NCBI RefSeq assembly: GCF_024139115.2
Contig: NC_085141.1
Coordinates: 129,579,822-129,643,821 of the forward strand
Direction of reading: 5' to 3'
DNA: 64,000 nt
Source of the DNA: Armigeres subalbatus
Lineage: Eukaryota; Arthropoda; Insecta; Diptera; Culicidae
The position numbers were made by a program, and so were the translations under genes. Below are positions 1 through 11,055 of the stretch, piece by piece; the stretch's first letter is position 1, and each line of letters opens with the position of its first letter. The notes under the pieces are model-generated. The model made no database searches. It saw nothing but the letters and a program-made list of their open reading frames with translations, and was not told the origin of the DNA.

Positions 1-755
1 TATCAACTGCATCATCCAAGTCGGTAGGAGTTTCTATAGAAGGTAGATATCCATGAAATTTGGTAGAGAGCAACTCTGTGTAAAGATCCCAGTTTGTTGA
101 ACGAGGATTTCTAAAACGCAAGGTCTGCGAAGTAACATACAAATGATCAAAGTAGATATAGCGATGGTCAGATATCGATTCCTCATCTGACACATGCCAA
201 TTCGTCAACTCGTGACTGATTCTATTGGAGCAAAGGGTTATGTCTAACACCTCTGCTCTATTAGATACCATAAAGGTTGGGCAATTGCCTAAGTTAAGTA
301 AACTAAGTTCGGTACTACTTAAGTATTCCATCAAGCTGGAGCCTCTCAGATTGATATCCGGGCTACCCCAGATGATGTGATGAGCATTAGCATCACTGCC
401 GACAATTAGCGGAAGGCCTTTTGAAGTGCAATATATGACAACTCGTTTGAAAGCATCCGTAGGGGATGGTTTATCATGTGGTACATAAACCGAACAATAG
501 ACGTATTTCCTGACGGGGGTTCGGGCGGGCGGCATCAATTGTGACAGCACATACATCTCTGGTTGTTAGTTCAGAGATAAGTGTAGAAACAATAGCATTG
601 TTAACAAGCACACATGCACGCGGCATTGATCGACAATTTGCCATTTCTTTACTGAAAGCAGTAAAAACCGGGTTCACTAGGTTACCTAGGTAGAAGCTAC
701 CCTTGCGAAAATAGGGTTCTTGCACCAAAGCCACTTGGGATTTACCATTTTGCAT
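1..755 (-). pseudogene. R1-clade LINE endonuclease domain fragment
   Basis: Minus-strand reading gives an apurinic-type endonuclease of a non-LTR retrotransposon. Visible blocks are RACVLVNNAI (near 610-580), SDANAHHIIWGSP (near 390), NRAEVLDITL (near 260) and the catalytic SDHRYIYF (near 165). The DANAHH, EVLDITL and SDHR spellings are typical of the R1/Loa group, as opposed to RTE-type QIDY. A frameshift around 480-500 separates the N-terminal part (474-755) from the rest, which stays open to the window edge. The reverse transcriptase would lie left of the window. It is a dead copy, independent of the R1 fragment at 1390-2780, because the domain order on this strand is wrong for one element. 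Confidence 0.75.
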
Positions 756-1389
756 GTAGACTTATTATTAACTTAGATTAATCGTTGCTATTCTTTTATG
801 CTGAAGATTGATTTCAGCTATCTTAACTGAAGCCATTGCAAATTAAGATAATGCACTCCACAACTTCAGCATGCATATCAACAGCAACGATGAAACCAAA
901 TTGGTATCATATCAAGAAAGTCGAAGACGAAACACAGAGTACAATCTGTATAACGCATAAAGCGAATCCATATAGGTGACATTTTGTTGAAAAACCAAAT
1001 AAAAACATGCTCATAATTCCACCCTTTTTTAATCTCAAGTTGAGATTGAATAAGAGTAGCCGATTATTTCGGAGAAGCAAAAAGTCAACTACGCCATAGC
1101 TCCGGTTAGCGCAGTAAGGGCTAGATACTGTGAAGGGTGCCCTAGTGCTTCACAGGCTCCGTTAGCGGTTAGGTTCTTTTTAGACCTCCCTAACCATTCA
1201 TTCGTAGGCACGGTAAACATAAAGCCGCATCACACCAAGAATTAGGGGTCACCAGTATGGTGGACTTCTACCACTGGAACAGGTAATCCGTAGCGTTATT
1301 CTTAGCCAGATAACTGGCTGCCGACACCACACAGCTATCTTGGCTGTTCGGAGAGAGAAGTTGACATTGACTTTACGTCAACTCTCAAT
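756..1389. other. Probable LINE 5' region, no gene seen
   Basis: This lies upstream (minus strand) of the endonuclease fragment and downstream of the R1 reverse transcriptase remnant. No open frame is convincing. A short inverted repeat sits near 1362-1385 (TTGACATTGA versus its complement). It probably holds the 5' untranslated/ORF1 end of the left R1-like copy plus decayed reverse transcriptase sequence. Confidence 0.4.
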
Positions 1390-2780
1390 GTGGCCGAACA
1401 GCCGTTAGACCGAATTGCTTAGAAGGTAGAACGGCCTCTACGGAAACTATACTGGTTGCTAGGTAATGCCACTAGCACACTCCATATAGTCCGACAATCT
1501 ATTCAGGATTACCCTCTCTAGCTACTTCCCAGCCGTATCGAGTAGGAAAATCGGTCTGTATGCCGAAGGATCTCCCGGCAGTTTCCAACGTCGTTGGAGG
1601 CAGCTCCTAAACATATCTGGATCAGCAAGAATGACGTGTTTAAGGACCAGGTTATTGGTATACCATCCGAGCCTGATGCCTTATTGAGCTTAAGTTTTCT
1701 TGCAGCTACGATAAGCTTTTCGTTAGTCACTAGCGGTATCACGTCAACTAACCCGTACGGTGTAGTGGGCCAGTTCGATGATTCATGTTTCGGAAACAAC
1801 CCTTCTACTATTCTGGCTAAAATCTCTGGGGATCTCTCAGGAGGGGTGCTGTTGGTCCTAGACATCACTATCCTGTATGTATCCCCCCATGGAGTATTAT
1901 TGGCCATCCTACACAGTTCTTCAAAGCAGGCTCTCTTACTACATTTGATTTCGTAGTTCAGAACTCTACTCACTGTTTGGAACACCCGGCGTCTTTCTAG
2001 CCTGTCCGCTTCGGTTCTAGCACGTATTATTCATTATTTATTCAGACTAAGGCCGAAGAGGCCTGTGCGGTATATAAGAGTCTTCTCCATTCGGCTTGGT
2101 CCTTGGTTACACCTCGCCAACCACGCAGTCTACGGAGGGTGCGCAAGTCATCTTCCACCTGATCGATCCACCTTGCCCGCTGCGCACGTCGCCTTCTTGT
2201 GCCCATCGGATCGTTGTCGAGAACCATTTTCACCGGGTTACTGGCTACGTGCCCGGCCCACCGCAGTCGTCCGATTTTCGCGGTGTAAACGATGGATGGT
2301 TCTCCTAGCAGATCATGCAACTCGTGGTTCATTCGCCTCCTCCACGTACCGTTCGCCATCTGCACCCCACCATAGATGGTACGCAGCACTTTCCTTTCAA
2401 AAACTCCAAGTGCGCGTTGGTCCTCCACGAGCATCGTCTAGGCCTCGTGTCCGTAGAGGACTACCGGTCCAATGAGATGTACGTGAAAGTGTGTCTTTTC
2501 CAGCACGTCGCAACCTTATTTTAGCTCCAAGACAGGTTCTACAGGATCGTGTTCGACCGATAGTACACTGGTTGTCGATTACCGGGAAGTGCATCGCATC
2601 GTTATGTCGAAGGCACGTGTTAGTACCTCGGTTAATTCGTCGCCGCTTAGTCTTGTAGTCCTACTTTACCATCGTAGTACCTCCTCAAACAGTTCCGGGT
2701 TAAACTGTGAGCTTCGCCATCCTGGATCGGTAGCACCGACCCGCCTTGTGATTTCTTTGGGGGTATAACCGGTCATTAAA
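1390..2780 (-). pseudogene. R1-clade LINE ORF2 fragment (linker and RT start), interrupted
   Basis: Minus-strand fragment of an R1-clade ORF2. Reading from 2780 downward shows the endonuclease-RT linker LSGDELTEVLTRAFDITM (near 2650), then an RLRRA block that stops at a nested insertion (2026-2501). It resumes at 2018 as ARTEADRLERRRVFQTV, EIKCSKRACFEELCRMANN and NTPWGDTYRIVM (1985-1860), then KLNKASGSDGIP (near 1680). After a frameshift come DPSAYRPIFLLDTAGK (near 1545) and LERVILNRL (near 1505), the conserved RT entry region. Several frameshifts and stops make it nonfunctional; sequence below about 1390 is no longer recognisable RT. Joining the two sides of the insertion restores one continuous R1 reading, which supports both assignments. 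Confidence 0.75.
2026..2501 (-). mobile_element. 5'-truncated RTE-like LINE 3' fragment, nested in R1
   Basis: Encodes the extreme C-terminus of an RTE-like ORF2: PVVLYGHEA, LVEDQRALGVFERKVLRTIY, IGRLRWAGHVA, ARWIDQVEDDLRTL. It is followed by an A/T-rich tail at the low-coordinate end, as expected for a minus-strand 3' end. It is flanked by AGCACGT at 2019-2025 and 2502-2508, a 7-bp target-site duplication. Two closely related copies occur at 59572-62420 and 63078-64000. The clade name rests on the QIDYVLI-type endonuclease of the longer copy. Confidence 0.8.
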
Positions 2781-3223
2781 CGTACAGTAACAGTATTAAA
2801 CAGTAACATTTTAAGTTTTATTCCGCTCTAGGAATGGTTTTCAAGATCTATTTATAAGATCTAACAATAAAACCGAATATTACACGGCAACCTTCTGATG
2901 AACCTCCAGATAACCACTATAAACCTATTATAAGAACATTTAAAATCCCTTTTTAATCCACCCGCAAAAATGGAATTTGGCTGCGGCAGCTTTAAAAAAA
3001 GAGAAACAAGTCTTTGCAGAAGAAATAATAACAAAATGGAGTGTTGATGAAAATTATGATGATGACAACAAAATAATATTTTATTTAAGTTGCTTTTTCG
3101 ATTCAGTATCATTGAAAAGAAGTACCCGTCCGATTTTATGGTCAAAGCTGGTGAAAAAAAATAAATTGAACACCACGCGCCGGCAATACAACGTAGTTCA
3201 GGGAAATAAATCGAAAATATTTA
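2781..3223. other. No recognisable feature
   Basis: AT-rich sequence with short chance open frames on both strands (for example 2977-3240). No motif, repeat partner or splice structure is apparent. Confidence 0.4.
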
Positions 3224-4397
3224 CAGTAAACGTTCGCTAACTGGGCGCTCTTTAACTGGGCTGCTTTTTAACTGGGCGTTCGCTAACTGGGCTACAGCCC
3301 AGTTAAAAAGCAGTTAACCGTCAAAAATAGACGTCAAAATGAGTTTGACATTTTATTGTCAAAACTGGCAAGGGGCATGCGAAAGGGTAACGAGTGAATA
3401 TAATTGATTCTCGAGTAACATTTCAATTGGGCGTAATCCAATTTATTCAGTTAAATAAAAAAAATGATATCGCGATGCTCCGAAAAGCGCATTTGAACAA
3501 AATTCTACGTAGTGTTTCATATTCGAAAGGAACAACTGCACCTTAGGAAACGCCGTAATATTATCACCCTATAAAAATCGAGTATACTCTGGCAGTTATA
3601 AGCGTGATGCGTTGTTTCCTGTTGAGAGCACCTCGAGTAATTTTGGCAAATGCGTTGATATCTACCGTCAACATCTGTCAAACTGTAAGAATAAAATACG
3701 GATCAGTCGTTTCAACAATCCGGGTAAAAAAAATCAAATTGCCACGGATTTGTAATAACGACCACAATGAAAATTTTATAACCGCATCCAATTTTTTTTC
3801 AATACGCTTTTTGTTACGTTTATTTAGATTGGAGTTAAACTATTTTACTCTATGCATCGTTCGCTAATTAGGGCACGACCTCGCCCCAGATAGCCAATGT
3901 GTTTCGCTAATTGGTGCGTTTTGACAATCGTCAATGTTGTTTATTTCTGCATTAAACGAAGAACTAATTTACGCCCCAATTTCATTGACCCCGCCAAAGT
4001 GTAAATGAATCGATGACACATATTTTGTTTTGACATCATATTATGACGTTTGCCTATTTTTTCTTATTAAAATTGACAAAAATAAGACGTGATTTAGCTA
4101 GTTGTTTGAATAGAATAACTCATCGCCTGTCAGACCGCATCGTGCTTTCGTGCTGTGCGGTTCTTTCTCTCTTTGCGGAAGGAAGTTTTTAATACTACCC
4201 GAAGCTATTTTAATTTCAACGGTGCTTCTTAGCGCTATTTGTACCCACTGATCCCGTTACGATCTTTGCAAGGACCCGTGCCTTCGTTTTACGTTGGACC
4301 CGTTTGCGGAAGTAAAATTCCGACAAGCGGTGGTAATCCTGCAGGGACACCGTTCTGGGAAAAAACCTCTTAGAAGGTCACGTCTCCACGCTCAGCC

Positions 4398-5807
4398 ATG
4401 AGCATTAATAAAAACAAGAGGAAGGGGAGTCTCTGAATTCTCCACTTCCTTCAAAGAAACAAGGTTTCAAGACCGTCCTGCCCAAGCGCGGAAAAAATAG
4501 AAGGAAGCTGGAGAATTCAGATATTCCTTCTAACTCTAATATCGGAAATAATTCTTCTCCAATCGAACTGAGCAATCAGTTCGATTTGATTAATGATGAT
4601 ATTGAGCAAATCGAATCTACCTCTAGCCCAGGTGATTCGATTCATGCGAAAAAGCAAAGGATTCCGCCAATTGTGGTATCTGTTGCCGAGTTTTCTGGCT
4701 TCCGGAATGAGATTTTGAGTAACCTTCAGGGGATCAAGGTTTCATTTCAGATTGCTAGGAAAGGTGACTGCCGCGTTTTGCCGGGATCCTTTGACGATCG
4801 CAAACGTCTTCTTCACTATTTAACTGACAAGCGCCATAAATTCTTCACATACGACGACAAAACTGAGCGATTGTTCAAAGTCGTCTTGAAAGGTCTCCCC
4901 AGTGATGACAAATCACTGGATGAGATTAAAATTGAAATTTCTCAATTACTTGGATTTTCACCAGTCCAAGTAATTAAGATGAAAAAGAAATCTCACTCTG
5001 GTACTTCCCAGAGGGGCATTTCTCAAGAATTTTATTTAGTTCATTTTAACAAAAGTGAACAAAATAATATGAAAAGTTTGGAAAAGACCTGTATTATGTC
5101 CCATGTCCGTGTTACATGGGAACATTTCCGCAGGCCTGGGGAAATTTCCAAAACCCTACCCAGTGCCGTAAGTGCCAAAAGTGGGGTCACGGAACCAAAC
5201 ATTGTCACATGGATGCTAAATGCATGATTTGTGGTGGAACCTCTCACACCAAGGACGCATGTCCTGTGAGAGAAGATTCCAATAAATTTAAGTGCGCAAA
5301 CTGTGGGGCAATCACAAATCCAATTTCTGGGAATGCCCTTCACGCAAAAGTTTTGAATTCCCGTGCAAAATTGATGACGGAAATTCCAATCGGATCCCAG
5401 ATTCGACGGGTAGAAATTTTTCAAACGCTCAAATTTCGAAACCGGTTACCGGTCGAGCAATTCATACCCACCACAATTCACAAACAAATTTTGCCGCTCG
5501 TCAACGGGTAGCAAGCACTTCAGTAAATTCCAATTTTTCGAATGTACCCACGTATGCAAACATCGCTGCTGGTAGACAAAATTTCTCTTCTCAAAATGAG
5601 GCTTATACCCATGTCCCAACGGAAAATAACGGTCATGTTGCCGATTCAGGTAGCATGACTGCTTCCGATTTTGATTTTTTAACTGAACAATTGCATCACA
5701 TGATTGATGCAATGTTCAAAGCAAATACCATTCCTGAAGCTGTTCAGGTTGGTATAAAGTACACACAAAAAATTGTTATCGGACTCCGTTTCAATGGATC
5801 CAAATAA
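4398..5807 (+). pseudogene. Juan-like LINE ORF1 (gag-like nucleic-acid-binding protein), frameshifted
   Basis: The likely start is the ATG at 4398 (MSINKNKRKG), followed within about 35 bases by a frameshift into a lysine-rich frame (PSKKQGFKTVLPKRGKNRRK). The middle (4586-5160) corresponds to the RRM-like part of Jockey ORF1. Three CCHC knuckles are visible: CRKCQKWGHGTKHC, CMICGGTSHTKDAC, and a third split by another frameshift near 5310 (CANCG, then NHKSNFWECP in the next frame). A further frameshift near 5120 precedes the first knuckle. The tail reads ANIAAGRQNF and ends at 5807, overlapping the ORF2 start by 14 bases. This protein would coat LINE RNA for retrotransposition; here it is broken in at least three places. 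Confidence 0.85.
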
Positions 5808-8800
5808 TTGTGTGAAAGTTCTAAATTGGAATGCCCGCTCTCTAAAGGGTAAGGAAGATGAATTATTCAACTTCCTTTCAGTTCATAATGTGCATATTGC
5901 CATTATAACTGAAACGTATTTAAAACCAGGACTTTCCATTAAAAGAGATCCAAACTATTTTATCTACAGAAATGATCGTCTTGACAGCGCCTGTGGTGGG
6001 GTCGCCATTGTCATTAATAGACGTATCAAACATAAATTATTTTCTTCGTTTGAAACCAAAGTTTTTGAAACCTTGGGAGTTTCTGTTGAAACAAATTTTG
6101 GACAATTTTCCTTCATTGCAGCCTACTTGCCTTTTCAATGCAATGGGCAGCAAAAGAATTTGTTGAAAGCTGATCTTCAAATTCTGACTCGCAACAAATC
6201 AAAATTCTTCGTAATTGGTGACTTCAATGCCAAACACCGTTCATGGAATAATGCTCAAAGCAATTCCAATGGTAAAATTTTATTTGAAGATTGTTCTGCG
6301 GGATATTATACTATTCAATATCCCAATGGACCAACTTGTTTTTCTTCCAGTCGAAATCCTTCTACAATTGATTTAGTTTTAACGGATTCAAGTCAGCTGT
6401 GTGGCCAATTGGTAACTCATACTGACTTTGACTCTGATCACCTTCCTGTGACGTTTGAAATCTCACAAGAAGCCATTTATAATCCAATCAGCTCTACTTT
6501 TAATTATCATAGAGCTGATTGGGATTTATAAAACATATATCGATAGGAATTTTGATGTTGATATTCCTCTCGATACCAAAAGTGATATTGACAATGCGCT
6601 CGAATCTTTGACAAATTTAATTGTCGAAGCCAGAGGCATTGCAATTCCGAAATGTGAAGTTAAATTCAACTCCATTATTATTGACGACGATCTTCAGCTA
6701 CTGATCCGTCTTAAAAATGTGAGAAGAAGGCAATACCAAAGAACTCGCGATCCCGCGTTGAAAGTTATTTGGCGAGATTTGCAAAATGAAATTAAAAAAC
6801 CCAGATCAATCCACCTAGCGTTGGTGGTGCCTTTCTCGCGCATTAAAATAATAAGAAAACACATAAGAGAGGTCGAAATAGCACTTTAGGGGGATAGATT
6901 TTGCTTTTTCCATCAATTTATATGCATTTGCGGTCATTTGAACGCATTGCTGTAACCTTTGAAAAAAATTTTTTTTTTGTTTTTGAATTTTTTTCCCAAG
7001 GGGGGACCCTTGGCAGAAAAACAATGTTTTTTTAATAACTTTGGAACGCAGTGACCGATCGGGCCAATTTCCAATAGGAAACAACTAGACCGCAATCCGC
7101 GTCGACTGCAACTTGTTGCGAGCAAATCGAATAATGCTAAGTACCAAAAAGTGTGTCTCACATTTTTGTACACACACACACACACATACATACACACATA
7201 CAGACATCACCTCAATATTCGTCGAACTGAGTCGATTGGTATATAACACTAGCCTCCGAGCCTTTTATCAAAAGTTTGGCTTTTAGGTGATCCTGCAGCC
7301 TTTACTTTGTACTTAGTATACGCGAAAGGCAAAACGTTTCGCTATTCTGAGAAATACCAACTTTGAGAATAATGTCTCGAAGTTGGATCCCAGTTCGAAA
7401 CCCTTTTGGAAATTAACAAAAATTCTTAAAAAACCTCAAAAGACAATTCCAGCGCTTAAAGAGGGAAATAAAATTTTATTAACAAATGGCGAAAAGGCTC
7501 AAAAACTTGCTCAGCAGTTCGAGAGTGCCCATAATTTTAGTCTAGGTCTCACTAGTCCAATTGAGGATCAGGTTACACGGAGCTTCGAAGACATTCTCAA
7601 TCAAGATAATGTTTTTGATCCTTCGTTGGGAACTAATTTGGATGAAGTGAGATCTATTACTAGAAAATTTAAAAATATGAAAGCCCCTGGGTGATGATGG
7701 TATTTTCTACATACTTATCAAAAACTTCCTGAGAGCTCTTTATCCTTTTGGTTAATTTATTTAACAAATGTTTTCAATTGGCATACTTTCCAGATAAATG
7801 GAAAAACGCCAAAGTTGTTCCAATTTTGAAGCCGGACAAAAATCCAGCTGAGGCTTCTAGTTATCGCCCAATCAGTTTGCTTTCTTCAATAAGCAAACTG
7901 TTTGAAAAGATTATTTTAAATAGAATGATGGTTCATATTAATGTCAATTCTATTTTTGCTGATGAGCAATTTGGTTTTCGCCATGGGCATTCAACCACTC
8001 ATCAGTTATTAAGAGTTACGAACTTAATTCGGCTCAACAAATCTGAAGGATATTCGACTGGAGTTGCTCTTCTTGATATAGAGAAAGCATTTGACAGTGT
8101 TTGGCATGAAGGTTTGATTGTAAAATTGATGAATTTTAATTTTCCTCTGTACATCATTAAACTGATCCAAAATTATTTATCAGATCGCTCGCTGCAGGTA
8201 AACTATCAGAATACTAAATCTGATAGATTACCTGTAAGGGCTGGTGTCCAGCCCGGCAGCATACTGCGGCCCATTTTGTATCACCTTTTTACTTCCGCCT
8301 TACCTGATTTCCCACCAGGGTGTAAAACATCTTTGTTTGCAGATGACACGGGCCTCTAAGCCAAAGGGCGAAGCCTTCGTGTCATTTGTAGTAGATTGCA
8401 AAAGTTTGGATATTTTCTCCACTTACTTGCAAAATGGAAAATTTCCCTGAATGCTTCCAAAACTCAGCTTATAATTTTCCCACATAAGCCGAGAGCTTCT
8501 TATTTGAAACCTTCTAGCAGACATATTGTCACTATGAATGGGGTTCCAATTAATTGGTCTAGCGAAGCTAAATATTTAGGACTTCTGCTAGATCAAAAAT
8601 TAACTTTCAAAATCACATTGAAGACAATCAAGCCAAATGTAACAAATATATTAAGTGCCTATATCCACTTATAAACAGAAAATCAGAACTTTGTCTTAAT
8701 AACAAACTTTTGATTTACAAACAAATGTTTAGACCTGCCATGTTGTATGCTGTGCCAATATGGACTAGTTGCTGCAATACCAGAAAGAAGGCACTCCAGA

Positions 8801-8979
8801 GGATTCAAAATAAAATTTTGAAAATGATTCTGAAGTTGCCTCCTTGGTATAGTACCAATGAACTTCATAGAATTTCTAATATTGAGACATTGCAACAAAT
8901 GTCCAACAAAATAATTTCCAATTTTAGACAAAAATCGTTGCAATCTTCTATTGCAACGATTAACTCCTTGTACCCTTAG
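5794..8979 (+). pseudogene. Juan-like LINE ORF2 (endonuclease and reverse transcriptase), interrupted
   Basis: The start is the ATG at 5794 (MDPNNCVKVLNWNARSL). The endonuclease keeps its catalytic neighbourhoods NWNARSL, ITET, GDFNAKHRSW and DSDHLPVTF. The frame changes near 6525, and the coding region is then cut by a 531-bp MITE (6800-7330). RT motifs follow: SSYRPISLLSSISKLFEKII (7855), EQFGFRHGHSTTHQL (7960), ALLDIEKAFDSVWHE (8065), AGVQPGSILRPILY (8240) and FADD (about 8336). A one-base insertion breaks the frame at 7688, a stop follows FADDTGL, and another frameshift lies near 8400. The C-terminal part runs to SLYP at 8979. All catalytic RT aspartates are still spelled out, so the lesions look recent. 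Confidence 0.88.
6800..7330. mobile_element. 531-bp MITE ('CCTTTCTCG' family) inside the LINE ORF2
   Basis: It begins CCCAGATCAATCCACCTAGC and ends in CGCGAAAGGC, with the complement GCCTTTCTCG near its left end; AAAA flanks both sides. Removing it joins the LINE reading NEIKK to RFAILRNTNF in one frame. A (CA)n run lies at about 7171-7196. Relatives are at 13191-15597 (split), 33926-34394 and 59045-59319. No coding capacity. Confidence 0.8.
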
Positions 8980-9197
8980 TATAGAATAGGTTAAGTTTAG
9001 TTTAAGTTGAAAACATTGTAATTCCAACATGGTTCAATTCAACCAGAGGAAAAAATTCTAACTGCCAGAGGCAATTGAAATGTATTAATAATAACTAAAA
9101 GCGTAACATAGCAAATAAGGTTGATAGTGTTAAGAAAACACGGAACACCTAGTCTAAGAGATGAATGCATGTATTAGATAATTAGCAAATAAAATTA

Positions 9198-9231
<34 letters not shown>

Positions 9232-9788
9232 ATCGCCTGACAAAAGGAAATTTTAAAGGAACAAAACAAACAAGATATGTGGTCAATTAGTTTGTTGTTT
9301 AAATAATTAAGGTATAGTATTTTACAACTTGGATTGCATTTTATTAGATTCGCCCAATTGGCAATTTATTCTTGTTGCATATTTTAATTGTTTTAAAAAA
9401 GCAATTCAAAACATTGCATTGATATCACCCTCGGTGTTCATCAGCATTTGACAGGTCAGCCCAGTTAGCGAGCGGCTTTCGCTAACTGGGCTGTGCTCTT
9501 AGCCCAGTTATCGAACGGTTACTGTATTACCACAACACCTAGGATGTCCACTGATCGATTAGTATTTTTGCCCAAATTATTAAAATAAAATTATTTATCA
9601 GAAAAAGTATGATACGCGGTGAAAATTTCAATAAATCATGAATTTCAGTTCACTGACTACGAAATGCTTTTCCATTTTCAATATGGCCATCATGGAGTTT
9701 GATCAGAAAAAAATTGCTTTTATTAAACACCGTCATAAACTCTTCGCAATACAAACTTTCTTATGGTGGTAATTCATTTGACCACATT

Positions 9789-9916
9789 TGGGCTTATTCT
9801 ACGAGTCGAGTGACGTGAGGTGAGTTGATTTTAGCAATTCTCACGTGAGGTGACCATGTTATTCAAATGGGGCTATACGACTCTTCTCACGTCGCTCCAC
9901 CCGTAGAATAAGCCCA
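9789..9916. mobile_element. 128-bp hairpin MITE with ATT duplication
   Basis: The ends TGGGCTTATTCTACG and CGTAGAATAAGCCCA are exact complements, flanked by ATT (9786-9788 and 9917-9919). The arms continue with mismatches (GTGACGTGAG). A 3-bp A/T duplication fits a PIF/Harbinger-type mobiliser (inference). Confidence 0.65.
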
Positions 9917-10139
9917 ATTATGACCAAGAATTGTAGCTTTATTCAAGCGTTGAAAATTGGATTTATTGCGCTCTTCATCACTACCACAGATCTATTCATA
10001 TGGTCAATAGGCATTTGACGTTTGAAGCTTTTTTCAGCAGATTTTTGAGAGATTTATTGATAGCAATAAGAGCGCCAATAAAACTGAGCAATTAGCTTGG
10101 TGATTGCTGTCGTAAGTCCGCAATAAGAATTAGATAAAT

Positions 10140-10294
10140 CTCGCTTAACTTTTCAAAAGGACCTAAGTAACATTTTTTTCATGAATTAATTTGACTACTG
10201 CAATCAATAGCTTTTATGTTGTTCTGTTGATTGCGCTATTCAAATTAATTCATGAAAAAAATGTTACTTAGGTCCTTTTGAAAAGTTAAGCGAG
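10140..10294. mobile_element. 155-bp near-perfect palindrome (hairpin family 1), AAAT duplication
   Basis: The arms start CTCGCTTAACTTTTCAAAAG and are complementary over about 65-70 bases around a short centre. It is flanked by AAAT on both sides (10136-10139, 10295-10298). Other copies are at 20509, 21318, 27081, 38694 and 58618. Confidence 0.85.
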
Positions 10295-10298
10295 AAAT

Positions 10299-10521
10299 CC
10301 AAGAAGCATGGAAATAGTTACTTGGGTGGAACTATGCCCTTCATGAACCTTCCAGTATATGGTTCCACCGACCATCCCACGCTGCGCAACACAGTCTACA
10401 TAAACAGGAATGTGGAACTGTTCTGCACAAAGCATGACATCTTTGTTCTTCATTTCCGGGTGAGATGCCGCGCTTCAAAGATCTGGAGAACTAGGCTGAC
10501 CATATGTACCGTGTGTGTACA
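10299..10521 (-). pseudogene. Possible decayed LINE ORF1 fragment
   Basis: Read on the minus strand, this stretch contains VMLCAEQFHIPVYVDC. It resembles the segment TMLCDNCEFRIPVYVDC of the ORF1 at 11342-12088, with IPVYVDC identical. No more extended match is obvious by eye, so this is weak. Confidence 0.3.
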
Positions 10522-10523
10522 TA

Positions 10524-10918
10524 CCCGAGCAAAGCTTGAGAGCAAATCGATAACTAATTTTGTTGTTGTGAAATCGTCTAATTTTGATAACTTAGGTTGA
10601 TATCCTTTTGGTCGTTTTAACGGTTAAAAGATCAAAATCTACAGCAGAAAAATCTTACTGTGACATCAAATTGAAAACTATTTCTGCTATCGGTGAGAGC
10701 AAATCTAAAACTAATTTTGATATTGGTTTCGATAACAAAATAAGTACACAGTTTGATGTCAGATCATACAATTTAGAAATCAACAGCAAAATGAGATCAA
10801 AATATGTAATCAGTCATGATGATTCATATTTGAAAACAAATTATGATTTCAATTTGATATATATATATCAAAATATGTTTTCTATATGCTCTCTTTATGT
10901 TTTCAGACTTTGCTCGGG
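10524..10918. mobile_element. 395-bp TA-flanked MITE
   Basis: The ends CCCGAGCAAAG and CTTTGCTCGGG are exact complements, flanked by TA at 10522-10523 and 10919-10920. The interior repeats GAGAGCAAATC and CAAAACTA-like motifs. No coding capacity is supported. Confidence 0.7.
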
Positions 10919-11055
10919 TATGCTGTCCCGTCGTAATCTAAAAAATCCTTAATTTGTCCCGTTTTTTCATTGATTCATCCAAAGAGCTCCAAAATATTAT
11001 TCAAACAAATTTAATGGGAATCAAACAAATTTAACAGCAATCTAAGACCAAATAC

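Larger units (their letters stand above)
4130..9228 (+). mobile_element. Jockey-clade LINE, Juan-A-like, full length but inactive
   Basis: A complete non-LTR retrotransposon bounded by a 13-bp duplication (AACTCATCGCCTG, ending 4129 and 9239; the first As merge with the tail). It has a short 5'UTR, an ORF1 with zinc knuckles, an endonuclease-RT ORF2, a 3'UTR (8980-9200) and a pure A tail (about 9201-9228). Subtracting the 531-bp MITE and its duplication leaves about 4.56 kb, close to the known size of Aedes Juan-A. I recognise the ORF2 start as Juan-like from memory. Frameshifts in both ORFs and the MITE make it dead, yet the intact ends and perfect duplication indicate a fairly young insertion. 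It sits inside the TA-flanked element at 3224-9524. Confidence 0.85.
3224..9524. mobile_element. TA-flanked inverted-repeat DNA element hosting a LINE
   Basis: The ends are imperfect inverted repeats: left CAGTAAACGTTCGCTAACTG at 3224, and the right end at 9524 reads on the other strand CAGTAACCGTTCGATAACTG. Both are flanked by TA (3222-3223, 9525-9526). The subterminal DNA repeats the motif TAACTGGGC or GCCCAGTTA many times. Without the nested LINE (4130-9228) the element is about 1.2 kb and has no transposase, so it is nonautonomous. A related end sequence occurs in the 236-bp element at 51210-51445 and, more distantly, at 44854-45107. The TA duplication suggests a Tc1/mariner-type mobiliser (inference). 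Confidence 0.7.

Noticed and set aside
1594..1956. Plus-strand open frame of 120 codons
   Set aside because: Antisense shadow of the R1-type linker/RT reading on the minus strand, which has recognisable motifs.
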